64,000 bases of DNA, taken from Tetragonia tetragonoides. Lineage: Eukaryota > Streptophyta > Magnoliopsida > Caryophyllales > Aizoaceae. The position numbers and the translations under genes were made by a program. Location of the stretch: NCBI GenBank assembly GCA_038025085.1, contig CM076140.1:14714001-14778000 (forward strand), read 5' to 3'. Shown piece by piece: positions 58,842 through 64,000 of this stretch (positions within the stretch are counted from its first letter, which is position 1; each line of letters starts with the position of its first letter). Under the pieces are notes generated by a model, which saw only the letters and a list, made by a program, of their open reading frames with translations, did no database searches and was not told the origin of the DNA.

Positions 58842-60068
58842 ACCACAGCCTTTAGTTCCACTGTTGCTTCATGACGTGCTAGGCGTCTCCACTTCACGTA
58901 TATATATTCATGTAATCAGGGCTTGCCCTTTATTCCAAAAAAAAGTAAGCACATAAGCAAAGGAAATTCCAACCCAAAATCTTGCAACAAAAAAAAATAT
59001 ATGTTTACAACCCAAAATTAATTGGCAATTTAATGGGTGGAGTGACTCACTGAAGTAACTTTTTGATAAAAATTTACATCTTGCAGCTTACAGATAGTGT
59101 TTTTAACTCTACTGCTAATTTTGTGAAGTTATCCATACTAACTTTTACATGTAACTGCAACTACAGTTACATCTAGCATATCACCCTTTCGTACCAACTT
59201 TCACCCATTTTGTACTAATTTCTTTTCTATTTTAATATTTCCCATCTATAATTACTAGTAATTTTACTAAACATAGCCTAAATGCGTGCTTAACACCACT
59301 CACATTACAATGTGTGACAAGTCTGACAATGTAACCCACTTTATATTCTCCACAACAAGGTTTATTAGTAGCTTCATAGTTGCCTTTCAGTTATCAAACA
59401 TCCAAACAATTGATTGTTACAAGCTCGATCACTCGATCGAGTTACTCCCTCCGTTTCATAAAATCCTAAACATTTACTTTTTTACGGTCTTCAAAACACT
59501 ACTTTGACCATCAATAACTACAACGATATGAATATAAAAATTATAAAAACGGTAGTATTAGTTTTAGTTTTCTCTTGCTACCAAACGTTAATGCAATAAC
59601 TACAATGTTATCATTAGTATTAGTTTTCTCTTGCTACAAAACGTTATTAATGCTTGTTTTATATTTCTCGTCCACAGGGACATGATGGGATTCCACAGGA
59701 TTTTGCTCATGGAGACAGCCATTAGAGTACTTGGATTTAGAGGAGAAATTATCATTCCTTGAAAAATTTATAATCAGACACAAGATAATTTCTATTAGCT
59801 AGGTGTAACATATGATAAGAGTACTCATGAAATTGACAAGAGGATTGAATAGTCAAAATGGGCCACGGAGCGATGAGACCACTTATTGGAATGCGTCTTG
59901 GACAAGAGATCTTGATCCTTGAAGACAAATTAGTAGGCCTCAAAACAATGTCAAGCTTAGAAACGAGACAAAGAGCAAGATGCTTACTTGGGCTTTGCAA
60001 TCCGTTGCTATGTAGCCCATATAGGTAGGGCCAAACCATCACATCAACACTTCAACCTTTTCCAATCA
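58842..60068. other. Intergenic DNA with a Stowaway end
   Basis: No gene was recognised. At 59444 the sequence tactccctccgtttcataaa is the left end of a Stowaway-type MITE, but no matching right end was found, so it is truncated. A run of open frame on the minus strand at 59752-60042 matches no known family. Confidence 0.45.
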
Positions 60069-60250
60069 AAGGATTTTTTTTTTTTTTTTTTTTTTGCTAC
60101 AGGACACATGCAATAGTCCGCAAACTACATATATCGGGCATGTTAACTTATCTGTGATGGGCTGACGGGTTAAAGTAGAAGAGATGACCATTTCTATATG
60201 AATAAGGATTTGAACCCCTAACCACTAAATTTGATAAGTTTCACTAAAAA
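60069..60250 (-). mobile_element. SINE-like retroposon
   Basis: On the minus strand a box-B-like ggggttcaaatcc (60207-60219) precedes about 120 bases and a long poly-A (poly-T on the plus strand, 60069-60092). The box A is degenerate and flanking duplication is not clear. Unrelated in body to the SINE at 28388-28603. Confidence 0.5.
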
Positions 60251-60807
60251 AAAACGAGGAAAGAAAAATCTATCAGGAGACAGGGACTCGCCGATAGGCA
60301 ATAGGATTGACGATAGTCCCCATAGATCAGGTTTGTGTCAAGTCTACAGAGCCCAAACCCTTCTGAGTACAAACCCTTTATCCTACTAAAATCCGACTCC
60401 TCACATTATACACGTAGGAGGCCTAGGAGCTATGGAATTGCATAGTGACATTTCATTTAATTCGATTTACCCTAAATAGAACTTCACAATTCCTATACTA
60501 TGGACCACCTGTAACTCATTTGAAAATTTTGCGCTAAATTAAATCAAGTGAAATGAAATTGTTACATTTATGTTATTAGGGTGGTAATGGAGAAAATTAA
60601 ATGGTAAAATTTGAAGGTAGAGGTACCACTTAGTGAAGCAAAGAGTCGGAGAAAAAGAGAATGAATAAGCGGGGGAATTATTATTTTAGGGAAACTGAAA
60701 AGGTAGGAAAACTATTACTCTCAAAGCTCCGATAATTTATTTAAACAATCATCAATTTAAATGGTAATACATCCTCTGACAACATCTAAAATGCAAATAA
60801 ATCCTCA
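60251..60807. other. Intergenic, no feature seen
   Basis: AT-rich DNA without a recognisable gene or repeat. Confidence 0.4.
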
Positions 60808-60816
60808 TAAATTTAA

Positions 60817-61337
60817 GGAAAATTTTCATTTAGGTGCTCTGAGGTTTTGCGTATTATTTTTTGGGTTATATGTGGTTTGAATAATTTCACTTCGGTGACA
60901 CAAGGTTTTGTATAAAATTTCACATAGGTGACAGCCTGACAGGTGATGACGGAGGCCAACTTCCGTTAACTTTTGCTGACGTGTGAAGGACGATTATCCT
61001 TGATGACCCCGATTAATATTGATTTATGTGCTAAAATATGATTTTAATTTATTTGTTTATTTTGCAACAATTCATATACAAAACACCAGATTTTCGAAAA
61101 TACAATTTATTTGTAAAAAAATAATTTAAAACCATATTTTAACACATTTATCAATTTTAATCGAGGTCACCAAAGATAATCGTCCTTCACACGTCAGCAA
61201 AAGTTAACGAAGTCATCACTTGTCACCTATGTGAAATTATTTACAAAACTTTGTGTCACCTAAGTGAAATTACTCAAACCACGTATAACCTTTAAAATAA
61301 TACGCGAAACCTCAGATCAGCTAAATGAAAATTTTCC
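60817..61337. mobile_element. Foldback MULE-type MITE with 9-bp target duplication
   Basis: The 521-base element is almost entirely one inverted repeat. The left arm starts ggaaaattttcatttagg and the right arm ends with ctaaatgaaaattttcc, and pairing continues for about 240 bases per arm. A perfect 9-bp duplication taaatttaa flanks it (60808-60816 and 61338-61346), as for Mutator-like elements. If transcribed it would give a long hairpin RNA. Confidence 0.9.
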
Positions 61338-61386
61338 TAAATTTAACCTACTTACCAGTTGATATAGTCCTATATGTAATTATGTA

Positions 61387-61639
61387 CTCCCTCCGATCTT
61401 TTTAAACTTCCTATTTGCTTTTTTGAGGTCAAACTTTGTAAACTTTGACCGTAAATATATAAAAAATCTCTATGAATTATGATTTGAAAGTATATGCATT
61501 AGATTCCTTTGGAAATGTATTTTCAAAATATCAAATTTTTATAAATTTACTTGTATATTTTTATAGATATTAATGGTCAAAGTACCACCTCAAAGATCGT
61601 AAAAAAGCAAGTAGAAAATTTAAAGAAAAACGGAGGGAG
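61387..61639. mobile_element. Stowaway MITE (Tc1/mariner)
   Basis: Termini ctccctccg and cggagggag with TA duplications (61385-61386 and 61640-61641). Inner inverted repeats include ggtcaaa and tttgacc. 253 bases, no gene. Confidence 0.92.
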
Positions 61640-61641
61640 TA

Positions 61642-62982
61642 CTACGCTATTACCACGCTCATGCACCCGACCAAGTGTGCCATTTTTCTTCCATGAAAAA
61701 GTACTTCGATGGTCTCTTCCGAGGGACAACTTCCCCTATTGTAGGAACTTGAAATTAAAGAACACTGCCCACATGCCACTTCTTCAGTCGGCCATTAATT
61801 ACCTCATTGGACCCACAAACTCATCCTAACTACACTACACAGTCCCCACTTTTCCTCCCCCAACAAAACACACACAACAATTGACTAATAACAAGCCACC
61901 TTTTGTTCAATTCTTCCTTCTTACTCCAAAAGTTTTGTAATCCAAAACGAGGGTGCAAATAAATGGTGATCAAGGCACCCCCTATTACGTCATATTCGAA
62001 TTCTCGTGTTCAATAGCGAACATATACTCTAAAAGTTATTTCAAGCATTCAAGCCTTTTTCACAACATTATGTATCATTGTATCTCAATCTCCATCTCCA
62101 CAATGTCTCTCTTTCACAAATAAGAATCATATTGATCCATTCAATTAACTGCAAGCTCACTGTACATAGGCGTCCCAGTTTCGATGAACAGTGTAGTGAG
62201 CTTTTATGGAAGAGGTCAGTCGCGAAATATGCGACGCAATAGTTAGTAATCGAACCCGAGACCTATTGTAGCAACTCTCGATGTTACTATTATAGATCCG
62301 TCCTTTGCCACTACGTCATATATGACTCGGGGAGGCATGGTAATATTTTTTATATAGTAGCATTATAATGTTCCAATATTTAATAGGAGAGATGACCTGA
62401 ATAGCGTGGTTTGTACAATCTTTTTTCTAAAACCTCCAATTTGCACCCCAAATTAAAATAGAAACATAAACACTTATAAGAGAAGCACGTTATTGTCCAA
62501 GGATGACGTTGCAAATAACGCCACTCTTAAACTCAGTTGGAATAAATGCTTTAATTAAAATCCGCATATACATACCAAAATCTACATGTAACTGGCTAGA
62601 CCCAACTTTGATCAAGTCTAGTGTTATAGTGTAGTAGCATTATTTAATAGCCCACCCCTAAACAAACCATCCACCAAAATCTTGTCAATCTTCACACACA
62701 TCAAGCTACTATTTAAGTCATTCTAGCATTCATTTCTCACACTCTCTCTTTCTCAATCTCTCCCCTACATATAAATGCTCCCAACCCCACCAAATTCTAC
62801 TTGTAGTTTGCTTTACATCAATTTCATGACCATCATATAGTACTTCATTCATTCATTCAATCCTCTATATATACACACACACATAAGATATATGCATTAT
62901 TCTCCTTAGGCTTTATTATTATGCAACATTAAAGACTTTTTTCCAAATATTAAGCAACCAAGGCAATTTGGAGATTAAAGAC
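61642..62982 (+). promoter_or_regulatory. Upstream region of the secreted-peptide gene
   Basis: A TATA box (ctctatatatac, 62864-62875) lies 108 bases before the start codon at 62983, with a CT-rich stretch upstream (62740-62765). Bases about 62160-62290 contain a box-B-like segment (taatcgaacccgagacct on the plus strand) that may be a SINE remnant. Nothing else was recognised. Confidence 0.6.
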
Positions 62983-63252
62983 ATGAGAAAAAGATCACAA
63001 AGTTACTCTTTTATCATGCTTTTGGTGTTGCTAGTATGGGTTACCTCTTTGGCTCCTAGGAACATTATTATTGCTTATGGTTCAAAGCAAACTATCAATG
63101 CTTTCAAAGTCATGAAACCTCCAAGAGATCATCATTATGAGCTTTTACCAGGCTTGCTTTTGAGCTCCAAGCCCAAAGGAACCCGTATGCGTCCATCCGG
63201 CCCGTCGACCCGCCATAATTGTTTTGGGTTAAAAGGTCTTTCACCACCTTGA
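62983..63252 (+). CDS. IDA/PIP-type secreted signalling peptide precursor
   Basis: Intronless 89-residue frame from ATG at 62983. An N-terminal basic patch (MRKRSQ) and hydrophobic core (SFIMLLVLLVWVTSLA) form a signal peptide. A variable middle follows, then a conserved-looking motif RMRPSGPSTRHN at residues 68-79. This resembles the bioactive PIPPSxPSKRHN motif of INFLORESCENCE DEFICIENT IN ABSCISSION (IDA) and IDL peptides, and the related SGPS motif of PIP peptides. Such peptides are secreted, proline-hydroxylated and perceived by HAESA-like or RLK7 receptor kinases in organ shedding or stress. Oddly, ten residues (CFGLKGLSPP) follow the motif, whereas IDA ends at the Asn; further processing would be needed. 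A TATA box 108 bases upstream supports a real gene. Confidence 0.75.
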   Translation: MRKRSQSYSFIMLLVLLVWVTSLAPRNIIIAYGSKQTINAFKVMKPPRDHHYELLPGLLLSSKPKGTRMRPSGPSTRHNCFGLKGLSPP

Positions 63253-64000
63253 CGAGCTCTTTCAATCAATACATGAGATTAATAGAGTACAACATGGTAC
63301 TAGTAGCTAGTTGATGCACTTACATATTGAGGTTCGTTCAACTTTTCTTTTCTTTTTTTTCTTAGGGATGTTTTTATTTGTATATATATATGCAATATTG
63401 GTGACAAGTTGATGACAATTTACTTATTTGATGAGATGGGGTCAGTTTAGTTTAGTTTAGTTCAATTGAGTATATGTTTATTCTATGAATAGGTTTTTCT
63501 TATTGGGGAGAAGAGGATTGGACAATGTAGACATTATCAATCTAATATTAGATGTTGTACATTGCTAGATGGACAAGTAAGCCACGTAGACATTGACACT
63601 TTATCTATGTGACACATCATCATTATACAATCAAGTGATAGCACTAATCATCAATAATCATTATGCGTCTCATATAGATTCACTAGGTGGATGCCCGTGA
63701 GTATGCCCGTCCGTTGCACGGACTGTGATTATATAATAAAACTAATATATCGTGATTATTAATCTCAACAAAAAATCAAAGTGTAATTGTCACTTATGAA
63801 AAACTATTAGTAATATATAGATAAATATTTATATAATCCATTTAATATCATGAATGTCATATAATAAGATTACTATGACTTTATAGGGCATCTTATCTAA
63901 TTTAAGCTCTTATCATCAATTTCAATTAACTACTAATTAACTCATCACATATGTCACATGATCCAAGAGCTAATAGTTTCAAAGTCTTTCTATACTTGAT
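63253..64000. other. 3' flank with possible Helitron end
   Basis: No gene. At 63683-63723 the minus strand reads a hairpin (gtccgt-gca-acggac), about 22 bases, then CTAG followed by T, which could be a Helitron 3' terminus; the spacer is longer than usual. If correct, the element extends rightward beyond the window. Confidence 0.35.

Noticed and set aside
59752..60042. A 96-residue minus-strand frame
   Set aside because: No signature, and a similar open stretch exists on the other strand. I cannot support a gene.
62968..62982. Peptide precursor starting at 62968
   Set aside because: That codon is TTG. The first ATG, giving a better signal peptide, is at 62983.

Overview
This window is nuclear DNA from a flowering plant, most likely a eudicot. 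The genes have many introns with GT-AG borders, the families are plant-specific (WRKY, NB-LRR, wall-associated kinase, IDA-like peptide, plant LCAT-like lipase), and over half of the sequence is AT-rich transposon DNA of plant types (CACTA, Helitron, Tourist, Stowaway, MULE and hAT MITEs, Au-like SINE, LINE remnants, a solo LTR). The species cannot be fixed from the sequence.

Layout. 1-5.1 kb: the 5' five exons of an LCAT4-like lipase/acyltransferase on the minus strand, running off the left edge. 5.5-8.5 kb: transposon remnants and microsatellites. 8.6-18.5 kb: a five-exon minus-strand gene that I reconstruct as a group III WRKY domain fused in frame to an NB-ARC-LRR immune receptor (1,152 residues). 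18.6-18.9 kb: a short divergent promoter region. 19-23 kb: a probable 5'UTR intron full of nested transposons. 23.0-26.0 kb: a plus-strand CC-NB-LRR with degenerate NB motifs. The two receptors are head to head, the arrangement of known sensor/executor NLR pairs such as RRS1/RPS4, so this is the strongest biological system here.

27.5-53.7 kb: three minus-strand copies of one wall-associated-kinase-like gene, all broken. Copy A has frameshifts plus a SINE inside the kinase exon. Copy B has only the ectodomain, carrying a solo LTR and a hAT-like insertion. Copy C has an intact kinase exon, a frameshifted ectodomain exon and a CACTA element in its intron. Between A and B lie two head-to-tail Helitrons (33.3-38.4 kb) and an unclassified 4.8 kb element (38.9-43.7 kb) that carries about 25 GTGACCC motifs and two convergent tRNA-like sequences with paired base changes and an abnormal anticodon arm.

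54.3-58.8 kb: a second CACTA element. 58.8-62.9 kb: MITEs, a SINE-like repeat and the promoter of a small secreted-peptide gene (62.98-63.25 kb, IDA/PIP type). The last 750 bases hold no gene and a possible Helitron end.
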